Shown here in pieces: positions 19,791 through 31,905 of a stretch of DNA of 64,000 nucleotides. Each line of letters opens with the position of its first letter. Positions within the stretch are counted from its first letter, which is position 1. Below the pieces are notes generated by a model. That model saw only the letters and a list, made by a program, of their open reading frames with translations, made no database searches and had not been told where the DNA came from. The DNA comes from Sepiola atlantica (lineage: Eukaryota; Mollusca; Cephalopoda; Sepiida; Sepiolidae). A program made the translations under genes and the position numbers. The stretch covers positions 50,066,700 through 50,130,699 of the forward strand of contig OY744531.1 of NCBI GenBank assembly GCA_963556195.1, in the 5' to 3' direction.

Positions 19791-20788
19791 ATGTAGAAGT
19801 TCCCACGCTAGAAACTCATGGACCCTTCCAATCTACTATTAAAGAAAACATTCACAATTAATATTGTATCGATTTATTCGCATCCAAGCTTTCGACTTCC
19901 ATCAGGTTTTGTAAAGGTAAATGGATTTCACATGGAATAACAAAGGGGAAAATGTGCTAAACAGAAGCTGAAATATATTACAAATGAAAAAATATATATC
20001 TAAAAGGGGAAAATGTCCAACGTCAATAACATTTCAGGAATATAACAACAAATAATAGTTAACTAATAAAATGCCCTATTTTGAAACCAATATACAAGCA
20101 TCAGGAAATTTCATTGGATGTCCTACTGGCTTGTCAGGCCGAAAGCAGGCTCAAGGCGTTTCCACGAATAGTGGTGGCAATGGAGAGGCGCCGGTAAAGC
20201 CAAGTCAAGGGTCCCCGGTGTGGCACGTCATCAACAGACCAAGGCTGTTGAGGTAGTCGCGTGTGGCGGGGCCTATCGCTTGACTTATCTGCACGACGAT
20301 CGACTGGAATAACTGTACTGTTTTCATCAGATATCCTTTTTACCCTTATGATGCTTGATGGACGTCAAAACTTTGAACATGAAAAAAACAAAAACAATCC
20401 GTAACTCTATAATAAAAATGAATGTATATTAATTTGTATATAAATAAATTTATGTACTTCCAACTCGTCACGAAAAAGTTAGTGAGTAAAATATAAATAA
20501 AATATGTGCCCTTTTCTTAACCCCGGACGAAACAATTTCAAATGGTGAAGGGAAGCGAGAAACAAATAGCAAGTCAGACAACCACTTCAGACTTACCTCT
20601 GCCTGAAATGAATTCGTAAAGAAATCCTTCACTCTACTAAAAAAAAGTCAACGGTGGATGTTTTTTTTTAATTTAGATTATCATAAATGATAATAATAAT
20701 TTACATATGAAAAAATCAATTATAGACGTAATTCTATGATTTTATAGTAATATTTTAGTAACATATTAAGATAAATACCAAGTGCGAA
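19791..20788. other. no gene seen; GC-rich block at 20060-20345
   Basis: The sequence at 20105-20300 is clearly richer in GC than its surroundings (GGAGAGGCGCCGGTAAAGCC, GTCGCGTGTGGCGGGGCCTA) but gives no coding match. On the minus strand, CCTGATGG (19906-19899) is followed by GTCGAAAGCTTGG, another short CTGA...GAAA module. The rest is AT-rich. Confidence 0.35.
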
Positions 20789-23363
20789 CAGCGCCGGCCT
20801 TAGGCATAGGAAAACTAGGCAGTCGTCTAGGGCCTCCAATCGGTGGGGACCTTGCAGGACTCAAGAAAAAAAAAAACAGTATTTTAACATAATTCTAATT
20901 ATGCATAATACGAAATGGATAATTTATAATTATTGCGAAAATGTGCATTAAATATAAACAAATCAGAAGTATAATACAAAGAATTCTCTACATCACTTCA
21001 CTACAGGAATACAAACACATTTTTTTCACTAACACACAAAATGATACTGATAAGAATTCTCTACGTCTACCTCACGTGTAGCGTGTGATATCAATGCATA
21101 TTTACTTGCATATGATGATAACAAAGCAATCTATTTATAGTCATCACATTATGTCTATTTTATTTTGATTTGTAATTGACTGCTGGATAATTATTAACTG
21201 TGTTTAATGTACTAATTTATGGCGTCGCAGGGGCCAGTCACCTGCGTGAATGGTCTCACAACTAAGAAAAACAGACACAGGCAAAAATAACGGCAAGGCC
21301 AAAGAAGAGAAGACAAACGCAGATGAACAGTGTAAAAGGATCGGAGTTTATTTGCACCAAAGTTACAAAATGGAGAGCCGAAGAAGTGGTGATTACATCT
21401 CTGGAAACTGGTTAGCAGAAAAAGCTGGATCGACAGGACAGATGTCTAGAACCTGGATAACTGGAAATGGCTGATTTGACAGGAATTATATCTGAATCCT
21501 GGATAGCAGGATGCTGGATTGACAGAAAAGACATCTGGAACCTGAGGCAGCTTGGGATGATGTTACAGGGGTTAGATTGACGTCCCTGAGGATTAATGAT
21601 GTGCCTCAGGTTGGTACGGTCCGCGTGCACGTGGCCAAGGGCTAATGTTCAAAATTCGAAATATTATTCCATCATTTGGGACTGCACATCTGATGCTAGT
21701 CACCGAGAGCAAATGACTATGATTTTGCGAATATGCAACATTGTGAGTGCACAAGTAGAAATCAATGAATATTTTGTTGGATTCATAACTGTCGACGACA
21801 GCACTAGGTTTAAGTCTCACGGAAGCATGCTTAAAAAAGCTTGAAGATCTGAATTTATGTTTTCAGAACTGCAGAGGCCAAGTATATGATAATGGAGCGA
21901 ATATGAAAGGCTGCAATGGTGGTGTACAAAAACGTCTACTTGAACTCAATTCGAAATTATTTTATGCGCCATGTGGATGTCACAGTCTCAATCTAATTCT
22001 TGGAGACATGGCGAAATTTTCAGTTGTTGCAATAACACTCTTTGGAGTTTTGCATCAAATTTATCTTTTGTTTAGCGCTTCAACACAGCGATGGAAGATC
22101 TTGAAAAGTCATGTAAAAAATCTGACAGTAAAGCCTATTTCTGATACACGCTGGGAATGCAGGATAATGTGAAAGCTGTTTGTTATCAAACAGCAGCAAT
22201 GTACGATGCATTGGGGGAAGTGTACGATGCATTGTGGGAAGTGTCTGAAAATGCCAACGATTCAAAAAAAAAAAGACCGAAGCAGCTGAATTGGCGAAAT
22301 AACTAATAAAAAATTTCAATTTTTGGTTACCGAAGTCATTCAGTACGATATATTGTTTCAAATGAATGTGATCAGCAAATTGATGCAATCGAAAGACATG
22401 CAATTTGACATTGCACTGGAATGTATAAAAAGTGCAACATGAAAAAATACAAAGAAAATGATTTTGTATCCACTCAAATTTCAGCCAGAGAATTGGCTCA
22501 AGAATTAGAGATGGAATTAGAGGAAATGATATTTCCAGCTGCCGCAAGCTTGAGACGATGGAAAGTGCACAAACAGTTCGACTATGAAAGCATAGATGAA
22601 TCATTAACAGATCCAAAAGAAAAATATCGAGTGGAATTTTTTAATGTTTTGTTAGATCAAGCAGTTATATCGTTGAGTGCAGGTTTTGAGCAAATGGAAC
22701 GTCACTTTGGTCTTTTTGGATTTCTGCACAACATCAAAAGAATTGCAGAATTTGACCAAAACGATTTGATGAAATGTTGCATGAATTTGAATATTGCACT
22801 CACCGATGCATCTGGTTCAGATATTGATCTGAAGGATTTATCCAGTGAATTGCAAATATTTTCCAACATTGTTCCAGGTACTGTTTTGTCTTCTTTTGAT
22901 GCTTTATGTTTCATTTATGATCATGGTTTGAATACTGCTGCTCAAAATGTTGCTATAGCCCTTCGTAGAGCATTGACAATTTTGATCACTGTTGCATCAT
23001 GGGAAATAAGTTTTTCCAAGTGGAAATTAATAAAAATCTATTTGAGAACGACTATGACGCAAGAATGCCTGAAAAATCTGGCAATGATATCTATCAGCCG
23101 AGATATCGTCCAGTCTTTGGATTATTCACAATTTATTCAAGACATTGCTGCTATCAAAGAACGAAAAGTTAATTTTTGTTCAATTTTTATGACATCTTTC
23201 TAAATAAAATTTCAGTTATTTGTTGATTAAGATATAAATATAGGTAGTTTTTAATGAATTGCATAATTTTATTTTTTCGATATTTATTTTTTATTTTTCT
23301 ATTTCATTTGGGGCCACCAAATTCACTTCGCCTAGGGCATCCATTTACTTAAGGCCGGCCCTG
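20789..23363 (+). mobile_element. hAT transposon (ZMYM1-like), full length but decayed
   Basis: The ends are inverted: CAGCGCCGGCCTTAGGCATA on the left, and CAGGGCCGGCCTTAAGTAAA as the reverse complement of the right end. The flanks GTGCGAAC and GTGCATAC agree at 6 of 8 positions and may be the eroded 8-bp target-site duplication of hAT elements. Length is about 2.6 kb. The interior encodes a broken transposase in the same orientation. Confidence 0.8.
21250..23203 (+). pseudogene. hAT transposase, ZMYM1/TTF-type-like, frameshifted
   Basis: Recognisable segments are: 21650-21830 (YYSIIWDCTSDASHREQMTM, then VEINEYFVGF), the DDE-like first part of the catalytic domain; 21860-22170 (YDNGANMKGCNGGVQKRLLE, CGCHSLNLILGDMAK, STQRWKILKSHVKNLT, DTRWECR); and 22421-23203, an open 260-codon stretch ending LAMISISRDIVQSLDYSQFI. 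That last motif is the C-terminal hAT dimerisation region. Frames break near 21845 and 22165, and there are further stops upstream. The N-terminal zinc finger is not clearly preserved. Confidence 0.8.
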
Positions 23364-23509
23364 GTGCATACACTGGCGAAGCATATTTTTTTCTGGAGGA
23401 TGTACACTAGTTTAATATGAATTGTGTATGTTTGCTTTGTCTATTATCTTCAGTGATTGTAGTAAAAACCATTATTACTTACAGTGATCATCAAAATATC
23501 AGAAATTTT

Positions 23510-23890
23510 TCCAATATTTATTAAATTTTCAGAATTTATTCAATAAATTATTATTTTTTACTGTTATGTCATCATGTATCAAGGCCAAAAGCCACTCGAG
23601 GATTAGAGTTGATGAAATGGAATGATTGTCAGTCGGAAGATGAGGAACAGTCAATGATATGAACAAAATTTAATTATTTATGGAGTGGGTGTTGCGATTT
23701 GATTTGAAGACGACTATATGGTAATGTTCAGGGAAGCAACCCTGCGGTAATGTTTTCCATGGATGGGAAGCCATTAAGGAATACATGTTTTCAAAATTAA
23801 AATAATAATGAGTTTCAAAAGTTTAGCAGAATTTAAATTTGGGCCAGATTAACACAGATGAGCAGTAATTTGTTTAATATGTTGTTACTG
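23510..23890 (+). repeat. dispersed repeat, copy 3, with internal insert
   Basis: TTTTCAGAATTTATTCAATA at 23527 and AGCAGAATTTAAATTTGGGC near 23825 match the two ends of the 16820-17000 unit. About 150 extra bases lie between them (from about 23575). The end (GTTGTTACTGTAA) matches the sequence downstream of copy 1. Confidence 0.5.
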
Positions 23891-23924
23891 TAAGAAGCGA
23901 CTTTATATATGTTTTCTTGACAAC

Positions 23925-24030
23925 ATTTGGAGTAAGGGGGAAAAGTAAGGAGCTCCCCTAGAGTGCTATCGAAACTATCCCTGCCGGTGTCGCTAGCAGG
24001 CTTGGTGAATAAATGTATTTAAGAGGGGAG
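23925..24030. repeat. short dispersed repeat shared with 18590
   Basis: See the 18590 entry. The block order is the same, with moderate divergence. Confidence 0.45.
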
Positions 24031-25572
24031 CCGATGCATAGATAGATAAGACCAATTAAAATGATGAGATAAATCCGACGGTCTATAAAAAAATGGAAAA
24101 AGGAAAGATCTAAAAATACACATAACAATTCGTTCGTTACTTTTGTGTCACGCTTTCATTGGTAGAAGGAGTAGGAGACTTGGTATGAAGAAGAGGGAGT
24201 GGGAGGAGGTGGAACGAGGAGGAGGACAAAAAGGTGAACGATGGAGGGCGAGGGAAGGACAGCAGAAAAAGAAAGAACGACGGTTCGTGAGCGTTTTCAA
24301 TGAGAAAACACGAGTTCATATTATTAACAATTTAAAAACAAACAAATCTTTCCCTTCAATGAACTCTTTAAAACATGCGACGTCATTTCATAAACAGTTT
24401 TCTAAATTATATTAAAAACATTTTCATTAAAAAACAATTAATAAAACTTACATTTATTTTATAGCACAGAGATTAACATTAATGAAGCGGAAAGTAGGCT
24501 GAAGTAAAAAAAATAGAAACATATAATAAAGGAGTAATATTCTCGAAATATTGTGATATTCCAGCGTCACACATACGACTTTAGTTATTAAGGAGAAATC
24601 TTTAAGCAAGTCAGATTTAATTATTAAAAAAGAAATACCTTGCTATTTAGTATTCAGTTTTTCTTCTTACAACCCGATATATTCCAGCATTGTCATAACC
24701 TTCTATAGTCCATATATAGTACACACAATGCTTCAAGCAAACTACATCACCCTATTAACATTAAATTATGCCGGAAAATCTTGGTTATTTCGATTGTCAG
24801 TTTGATTCGACTAAAAAAAGTTTTTTTTCTGTTTTAAAATTAACGACTAAACAGATTTTAGTGCAATCATTTAAAAATATTGTGGAATTTACACAGGTTC
24901 AGCTAGTTAATATTATTTAGTTAGGTAATATTTGGTATTTTATTGATGAGTTGGTGATATAATCCCCTGTGGTACAATGAGTAATTAAGTCAAAGTAATT
25001 AACGATAATAATTAAATTTCAATATTTCAAATAATTTTCACAAGCGGATACAATGAAGTTTTGCAGCTGATGCAGAACGAATAGGCTGTGACGTAAAAGT
25101 CTTCATTCACAAATACAATGAACTGGGCTGGTGGAATCATATAATAAGTATATTTTTTTGAAAGACAAAAATGTCCTGTACATTCTGTATCCAACCATTT
25201 TCTTTCAGCTCGACTACTCAACTCCTTTGTAAGACCCAAGACAATTATGACAATACTTTCTCTAACAAAAGCAGAGAAGAAATATTGACCAGGCCAGTAC
25301 GCAAACGTTTGAACCAGCGGTGTCCTCTTAATAGATGCGTTATCACCAACATAGTTTGCCATACAATTGCCTTTGACAGAGTTTAATCAAACTTAGAGAT
25401 TAGCAAATTATATTGTCAGAAACAATATTACTACAATTTATCTAAATTTGTTTATCATTTTGATAAAAGTTAATTTATTTTTCCCGTATAAATTTATAGA
25501 TCCTAATTCGTTGATGCCGAACTTGAATATCATTACTAGAGAAAATCTTTCAGAAATTTCTTGCATACACAT
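24031..25572. other. no gene seen
   Basis: AT-rich sequence with a GA-rich patch at about 24170-24300. The 60-110-codon frames on either strand show no domain. Confidence 0.45.
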
Positions 25573-25655
25573 TAGCATCATCATTGGTTTAATGTCCATT
25601 TTACATGCTGGCATGTGTTGGATGTCTTTTAGAAATTGACTTCCAAACTAACCTA

Positions 25656-26925
25656 CGAGGCCTGTCTAAAAAGTATCCGACCTTAGGCCAGAAAAAATAC
25701 TTTAAATACCTGACGGGGTTCGGATATTATTTCCCATTCAAAGTAGGCCCCTTATGCTTGCACACTCTTATCCCACCGGTCCATCCACTGTTCATCTCTG
25801 TCGTCGCATTCCCCATATCTCTTCTCTAGTCTCAAAACGGGAACCTTTCAGTGGCGTCTTCAATTTTCGAAACAATTAAAAGTCTCAAGGAGCCATGTCT
25901 GGAGAGGAGGGAGGTTGGCAAACGACTGGAATTCCATGTTTGGTCAATAAATATTGGATCAATTGGGATGAATGTGCGGGGGTAGCGTTGTTGTGATGCA
26001 GTTTCCAGTTATTCGCCGTCCACATGTCTGGTCTTTTGCACCGAACTGTGTCACGGAGATGCCGGAGAACATCTTGATAGTACTCCTTTGTCACTGTTTG
26101 TCCTTCCGGTGCATATTTGTGATGCACAATTCCATGGATATCAAAGAAAACAGTCAGCATCACCTTGATTTTGCTTCGCACCTGTTGCACTTTTTGGGCC
26201 TTGGGCTTCCATTGCGACAACTGTTTTTTTGTTTCTGGGTCGTACCCATACACCCCTGACTCATCTCCAGTTATCACGGTGTTCAGAAACCCAGGATCAG
26301 TGTTGGCAGGTTCCAGAAGGTTCTGTTCAACTTGAAAACGGAGGTCGTTTTGTTTCTGCAACAACAATTTGGGCACAAATTTTGCAGCCACTCTGTGCAT
26401 GTTCAAATCATCACGCAAGATTGCATGTGCAGAATCTTTACTCATTCCGACCTCTTGGGCGATCTCCCGCACAGTTGAACAACATTCTTCTATCACCAAA
26501 TTTCGCACCCTCTCAACAACAGCTACACTCCGAGCAGTTTGGGTCCTGCCAGAACGCTGGTCACTCTTCGCTGATGTGCAGCCATTTTTTAATCGGTTGA
26601 ACCACTCTTTAATTTGTGTTACACCCATCGATGCTGAATCTTACAGATTGTTTTGCTTTGAGAATCACCAAGCTTTTGACAAAATTTGATGCAGTACTTT
26701 TGCTGAACATGTTCAGTCATCTTGAGATAATCGGTAATCCGATGAACACGTTGTGTAGCACCTCACTTAGCAACTAAAAGGCAGCGTCTAGCGTGCAGGA
26801 AGGAGGTGATAAAATTCACACGTGCGCATAGAGGTGTCTTCCTTAACTATATAGAGTGGTGCCGCCCTATCACCTCTATTTCGCATGGACAAAATAAAGG
26901 TCGGATACTTTTTAGACAGGCCTTG
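25656..26925 (-). mobile_element. mariner transposon (1,270 bp)
   Basis: The terminal inverted repeats contain GGCCTGTCTAAAAAGTATCC (left) and the matching complement (right). A TA dinucleotide flanks each side (25654-25655 and 26926-26927), the mariner target site. Size and ends are typical. It sits inside an RTE LINE, so it is younger than that LINE copy. Confidence 0.9.
25885..26720 (-). pseudogene. mariner transposase, D,D34D type, inactivated
   Basis: The start codon is at 26720 on the minus strand (MTEHVQQKYCIKFCQKLGD). A short deletion or frameshift near 26640 breaks it. The main frame (26628-25885) carries the helix-turn-helix region, then ITGDESGVYGYDPETKKQ (first catalytic D), LHHNNATPAHSS (the second catalytic position is N instead of the usual D) and PPSSPDMAP followed by a stop where CDF is normally found. 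Catalysis should be lost. Confidence 0.88.
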
Positions 26926-27450
26926 TATCTCAACTCTCACTGACCAGGTATCACTTCAATACATCATCACATTGCGTACACATGCCTTAGTCGACAGTGG
27001 TAATGATTTGCTGGTTATTAATGGCAAAAGTTTCCTGCATTACTCTATCCACTCCTAATTCTTGCTATCGCACTAGCACCTGCTTCTCCATATGCTTCAA
27101 TGGTATTACCAAGTAACACACTTTCTGAACAACTTCACTGACTTTGCTATCAATATATATTTTCTTTACATCTGTGTTCTCATCTGTAACCATTGTTGTA
27201 CACTTCTTTCACACAAACTGTTTATCATGTTTCAATCTACCAGTAATTCAACTTCTTGTGTACACAGTGCTTGTAAGTACCACAAAAAATTGAGTTCCAG
27301 TCGACCCCCTTTCCACAAACAAAGCGAGGAAACGTTCTGTGAGATTTCCAACTAATAATCACTTTAGTCTTAGTGACATTCACTCTCAGACCTTTACTTT
27401 CCATAGAATTCCTCCAACTTTTTCACTTAACGAGTAGATCTCCCATTGTT

Positions 27451-27849
27451 TCAAAGGCACATATTGCAACAAAAATATTAATAATTTGTGGAGAGTCAAC
27501 TAAATATGAAAACGGGGAGTACTAAGAATTTTATTGATGCCAAAAATTGCATAATAAAACCAATGAAAAATCTTACCCATGCCTTAACAAAGTGGCAATG
27601 GCTAATTCTTTTATTTCTACTGAAAATTAAAAGAAAAACGAATGGTCATAAATTATTCGTAAACAATCAACAGACTTACTATATTGGACGCATACCCTCT
27701 ACCGAGAATAGACAATATCGTCAAGAAAATCGTGAAACATTGCATCCGTGGAACTGTGGACCCTAAAAGTGCTTATCATTACGTAGCTATTAAAACGCAG
27801 TAATAAACCCGACATTGCTTTCGGGACTCCCAGACAGTTAGCTATTTCA
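27451..27849. other. no gene seen
   Basis: There is a short plus-strand frame at 27488-27766 without a recognisable domain. Otherwise featureless. Confidence 0.35.
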
Positions 27850-28036
27850 GCATAGTGCATGTTACTGATAGTGCATGTTTAGTGATGATGCATGTTTAAT
27901 AATAGTGCATGTTTAGTGATGATGCATGTTTAGTGATGATGCATGTTTAGTGATAATGCTTGTTTAATCATGATGCATGTTTAGTGATGATGTATGTTTA
28001 GTGATGTTTAGTGGTGATGCATGCATGCATGTTACA
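27850..28036. repeat. ~18-bp minisatellite
   Basis: The unit TGATGCATGTTTAGTGA is repeated about ten times with point changes (ATAATAG and ATAATGC variants). It ends in an ATGC run. Confidence 0.85.
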
Positions 28037-29055
28037 AACGACAAACCTGTAGTGGGAAAAATATTTGGGGAAGAAAAGAGGACACCCAGAAAATTGGTTC
28101 TGCCTCTTTGAAACGTAATCGCCTCTTAAGGGCAAGGAACATACTGAGAAAGCAAGCCACTTGAGATTTTATATAATTTATATCCACACTTCAGATAATA
28201 GACCTCCTCAATATGCCAGTTTTTATCTCCAAAGATTAACAGCTGATGATTCTCAAGTGGGCTCACCGTGTGGTTCATCTAGAATTTCAGTGATTATATA
28301 TATTCTGATCGAAACAGAGAAAAGCTTTTGAATCCAGCATGATAGGCTATCATTTTGTATTCGGTTGGAATAGATTCTGTTGTTTTGATTAAAGGTTTGT
28401 CGTTTGGTAGATAAACTAAGTATCATTTTAACCTCTCAAAATAAAACACTGTTATTTGTTTTAAACCCGAGTTGTGATTTGTTTTAATGAAAATTCTTTT
28501 GTAACAGTGCTGACTGAGATCACATAATTGACACTATGGCTAGTGTTGAAATAAAATAACCCAAATGAAGACAAAGACTACAGCCGCACAGTCACGGCTA
28601 GTGCAGAGAACGCACATGCACATACAACAAATTCATATGTCTCTTTTCTGCTGGTTGCAGATTTCATATCGAGAATAGTTCTCAGACAACATTGAAGTGA
28701 GTTGTATTTAGTTTACATAACCCATAAATTCTCTATAATCTGTTTGCCCTGGCAATCCATGTTATATAAATTGTGTGTAAGAACTTTTAACATGGACGCA
28801 TTCGTTAGTTATTATGTCTGTAATTTTCACACCCTTTTATGTACTAGTTTCGTAGAATACCGTTTGGGGAAACCAATGGAATGGCCAGTTTCCAACACCA
28901 ATTGATTTTTAGTAAATCAACTATATATACTTATGCATACATTGATAATGTGACTGTGTAATCACAAGAAAAACCTTGAGCAATGTATGATGTATAAAAT
29001 GTTATAACCTAATTGTGAATAATTACTTTACGAAAGAAACGGTTATATGATCAGT
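28037..29055. other. no gene seen
   Basis: I recognise neither coding nor mobile-element signatures. AATAAA-like motifs near 28440 and 28548 are not informative alone. Confidence 0.35.
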
Positions 29056-29551
29056 AAAGACGACATGAAGCCCTATCTCGAATGGCTAAGCTTATTACTG
29101 GTCAGTGATCATTGAGGACACGCGTTTCATGAAGAAAAATGAAATGAGAATGATATGATGGATGTGTAATGTGAATGTTAAAGACAGGCTTAGATCTGAT
29201 CATCTCAGAGGAAGATTACATCTGACGAGTATAGGGAGATGTGTGCAGAACAGGAAACTTTGATGGTATGACCATGTTGAAAGAATGGATGAGAGTTTTT
29301 AGGGTTGGTAGATGTAGAACAATTAACGTAGAGGATCAGTTGATAGAAGGAGGGCAAGGAAAACACAGGGGAAAGTGATCAAAATGGATCTGAGAGAAAG
29401 AAGGATAAATAAAGAGAGGTTGATTTATGAGTCTTTTACTAAAAGCCGTCCAACACATGCCAGCATGTGAAACGGACATTAAACCGGTGGTGGTGGTGGT
29501 GGTGGTGGTGGTGGTGGTGGTGGTGGTGGTGATGATGATGATGATGATTCG
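29056..29551 (+). mobile_element. RTE-type LINE 3' end
   Basis: The region corresponds base by base to 5825-6235: ATGATATGATGGATGTGTAA, GACAGGCTTAGATCTGATCA, then the tail GTCCAACACATGCCAGCATG. It ends in (GGT)n then (GAT)n at 29486-29548. The RT reading frame is broken several times. Confidence 0.8.
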
Positions 29552-29937
29552 TCAAATCAGATATACAGGTTAGAGATTGTTGAGCTGTAGCGGAAGTTAT
29601 ATCCAGAATTGTTAAGCTCATGACTCAGCCTGCCAGTGCCAAAGAATCTATCTCTGCTATGTCGGACTTTGGGAATGTTTGCCTATTACGCTAAATAAAT
29701 TCTGTCCTTGTTAGATAAAATACACAGTAATGAAATTTCCCTTATCTCCTAAAGCAATGAAATCCTTACAAAAAAAAAAAAAAATAAGCATTACAAAGGG
29801 TAACATTTCAACACCAGATAATTCTCTACCTCTTGTAGTTGAAGCAAACACATCTGAATGCACCACAGCCGCTAAGACAATCTGCGAGGCCCATAACTCA
29901 TTTTTTCAACAAGCTTATCTAAATCAGAACAAGAAAT

Positions 29938-30440
29938 AAAAGTACTGTTGTTATATTTGGGCTGGTGAATCTCTGCCCCATTTGAGGGTTCTTGATAAGG
30001 TGCAGAAACGTATCTGCAATTTGATTGGCCCTACCCTTTCTTCTTCTCTGCACCCTCTCTCTCACAGACGTGATATTGCCAGTCTCAGTCTTTTCTATAA
30101 ATACTAGTATGGCATGTGTTCTTCAGAATTGTCTGATCTATTCCCGGCTTCCTTTGTTCCAGCTTGTTTGACTTGTTGGTCTAGTAGTCTCCATCAATTC
30201 GCTGTTTTGATACCTCATTGTAATACAGCTTTCTATTCCAGTAGCTTCTTTCCAAGAATTGCAGGCTTGTGGAACTCTCTTCCTGCTGACCGTTTTCCTC
30301 CTACCTATAGCCTTAGTCTTTTCAAGACTAAGGTCGACAGACATCTGCAGTCTTTGCGATAATCATATTTCGTTCGTGTTAGCTCCTTACATCAAGTGGC
30401 TTGATGCCTTGTCTGGAGCGATTTCCATGAAAAAACAAAG
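29938..30440 (+). pseudogene. jockey-type LINE, RT C-terminal end and 3' UTR
   Basis: The coding remnant includes LDKVQKRICNLIGPT, HPLSHRRDIASLSLFYKY, FFPRIAGLWNSLPADRF and a terminal SLFKTKVDRHLQSLR at 30362. These are typical of the end of jockey-group LINE ORF2. The 3' UTR (CTTACATCAAGTGGCTTGAT) matches, in reverse complement, the insert inside the second piggyBac-type MITE near 54960. Confidence 0.75.
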
Positions 30441-30565
30441 AAAATGGTGCTACTAAGTACTTGGACGATACTTCAAATTAATTACAGACCAGACATCTGT
30501 TTCTGCTCAATCCAAACCATTCTAGCCATACTAGTAAAATAAAAATCGAAAAAAATAACCTCATC

Positions 30566-30770
30566 GTGAATGGAACTTTCATGTCACCCTTTTGATGTAA
30601 CATACTGCTCTGGCAAAGAAAGCACTGTTATAGATGCTCTTTTCCATATATGCAGTTCTGCAGCATGTAAAGAAGTACTCAGAAAACATAGAACTATGCG
30701 ATTCCAGCATTATGAGCATGGTCCATATGAAAAAGAAATCCAAAACCTTCTCAATTCGGTATAAGACGTA
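30566..30770 (+). pseudogene. Ty3/gypsy RNase H end fragment
   Basis: The frame encodes HPFDVTYCSGKESTVIDALF, the usual end of the RNase H domain in Ty3/gypsy Pol (normally YxPGKxNxVADALSR). It continues for about 35 residues that I cannot place. There are no LTRs nearby. Confidence 0.6.
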
Positions 30771-30839
30771 AAAGAGATTACAAACTCTTGTAAAATATGG
30801 GCAGAGAACAAGCCAAGATTCAATAGACCTAAAACTGAG

Positions 30840-30965
30840 TATATTTACTTCCTCTCCACGAGGTTAGTCACAAGGTCAGGTGTGGTTTTGGAAAACCGGC
30901 GCCCTATGATAAGCGCGCTCTAGCCTACAAAACGCTCCAAAGTGTGTCCCACATCGATGTGTTGA
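30840..30965 (+). repeat. U2-associated repeat body, partial
   Basis: TTCCTCTCCACGAGGTTAGT, CACAAGGTCAGGTGTGGTTT and GGCGCCCTATGATAAGCGCG align with 36735-36830 and with the start of the 53190 copy. Confidence 0.55.
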
Positions 30966-31532
30966 TGACCCAAAGCAATGCACTAGGCTTTTGACGACCT
31001 GATCTTAGCAGATGGCACAGACAGAAGAAGTTGGAAGTTATTCATGAAACATCTAACCTCAGCATGAGACAAGACAAAGATGAAAAAAATCTAATATAAT
31101 ATTATACTAAGGCATTTCATGTTCATACGTACGTTATCACCTTTTACAAGCATTTAAAAAATGAGATTGTCCGATCAGCAAAGATGGTGATTGGTGATTA
31201 ATCTGATGTCACGAACGTAAAAAATTCTGACTTCATCCATTTTAAAATGAATAGTTCTAAATGAAATTATGTCATTCTGTTAACTAAAAAAGTACAATTT
31301 TAAATAAATACATTTCAAAAAGTGGCATTCCTTTCATTGATTTGAAGAATATTTAGCTGACAATTATTTTTATGGTAAGAAGACTAAGAATAACTATTGT
31401 TTTAAAAAGAATTAAATTGATGCACTTTTAAATAAGAAATAAAGAAGTGACACATTTGTTTTATTTATTTAAAGAATTTATTTATAGTAAGAAGATAGAA
31501 TATTTATTGTTCTTTTATTCATAAACTCTGGA
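30966..31532. other. no gene seen
   Basis: AT-rich, with an approximate internal repeat (GAATTTATTTATAGTAAGAA-like) at 31370-31500. Nothing coding. Confidence 0.4.
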
Positions 31533-31735
31533 TTCATTTCCATCTTTGCAAATCAGGAAAATTTGCTTCATGAAAATAAAGATATAATCTGTTTCATTTT
31601 AAATTTGTTTAAAGATTTATTGCCTTTTTTTTCTTTCGTTTAGTGTGTTTAAATGCGTCTTCGTATATTTATAAGGGGCTTTGTCCGTCGGTCTGCCTGT
31701 CAGGCTTCAGATTGAAATGGCACTTTAATCACTGA
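31533..31735 (+). repeat. direct repeat A, left copy
   Basis: The segment from ATCTTTGCAAATCAGGAAAA to GGCACTTTAATCACTGAAC recurs at 36438-36622 with the same block order (CTTCATGAAAATAAA, TAATCTGTTT, TTTAAAGATT, GGCTTTGTYCGT). The two copies bracket the gypsy element and its neighbouring tandem repeat. Confidence 0.65.
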
Positions 31736-31905
31736 ACACTGCCCTGCCTGATACAAGGGCAGATCACTCTACTTTACTTATACATGCCCCCTCTCTTCCG
31801 TGACCACGAGATAAAGGAACGTGGTCATCGCTTCATTTATGCGCCAGGGAACTCATACGTTTTTCCACACATTTGTGGGAATAAACTTCTTGGATCTCGT
31901 ACCCT

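Larger units (their letters stand above)
25573..27450 (-). mobile_element. RTE-type LINE, minus strand, split by a mariner insertion
   Basis: Reading on the minus strand from about 27420: MESKGLRVNVTKTKV (RT C-terminal), then FVCGKGVDWNSIFC (the CX2C-type putative zinc element of this family) and a VSEVVQKVCYL block. A VMQETFAINNQQ block follows down to 26928. The sequence resumes at 25655 with the LINE 3' tail, ending at the (ATC)-like 25573. It is truncated at both ends and internally deleted, lacking the segment equivalent to 5830-6120. The tail matches 6136-6235 almost base for base. Confidence 0.7.

Noticed and set aside
18921..19806. Long serine/leucine-rich open frames on the minus strand and charged frames on the plus strand
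   Set aside because: They are translations of GA-rich tandem DNA without stops and do not represent genes.
25972..26689. Plus-strand open frames over the mariner
   Set aside because: They are antisense to the transposase coding strand.
27092..27355. Plus-strand 87-codon frame
   Set aside because: The minus strand of the same region encodes recognisable RTE LINE sequence, so this is a shadow.
29439..29621. Histidine-rich minus-strand peptide
   Set aside because: It is the (GGT)n/(GAT)n tail of the RTE LINE read backwards.
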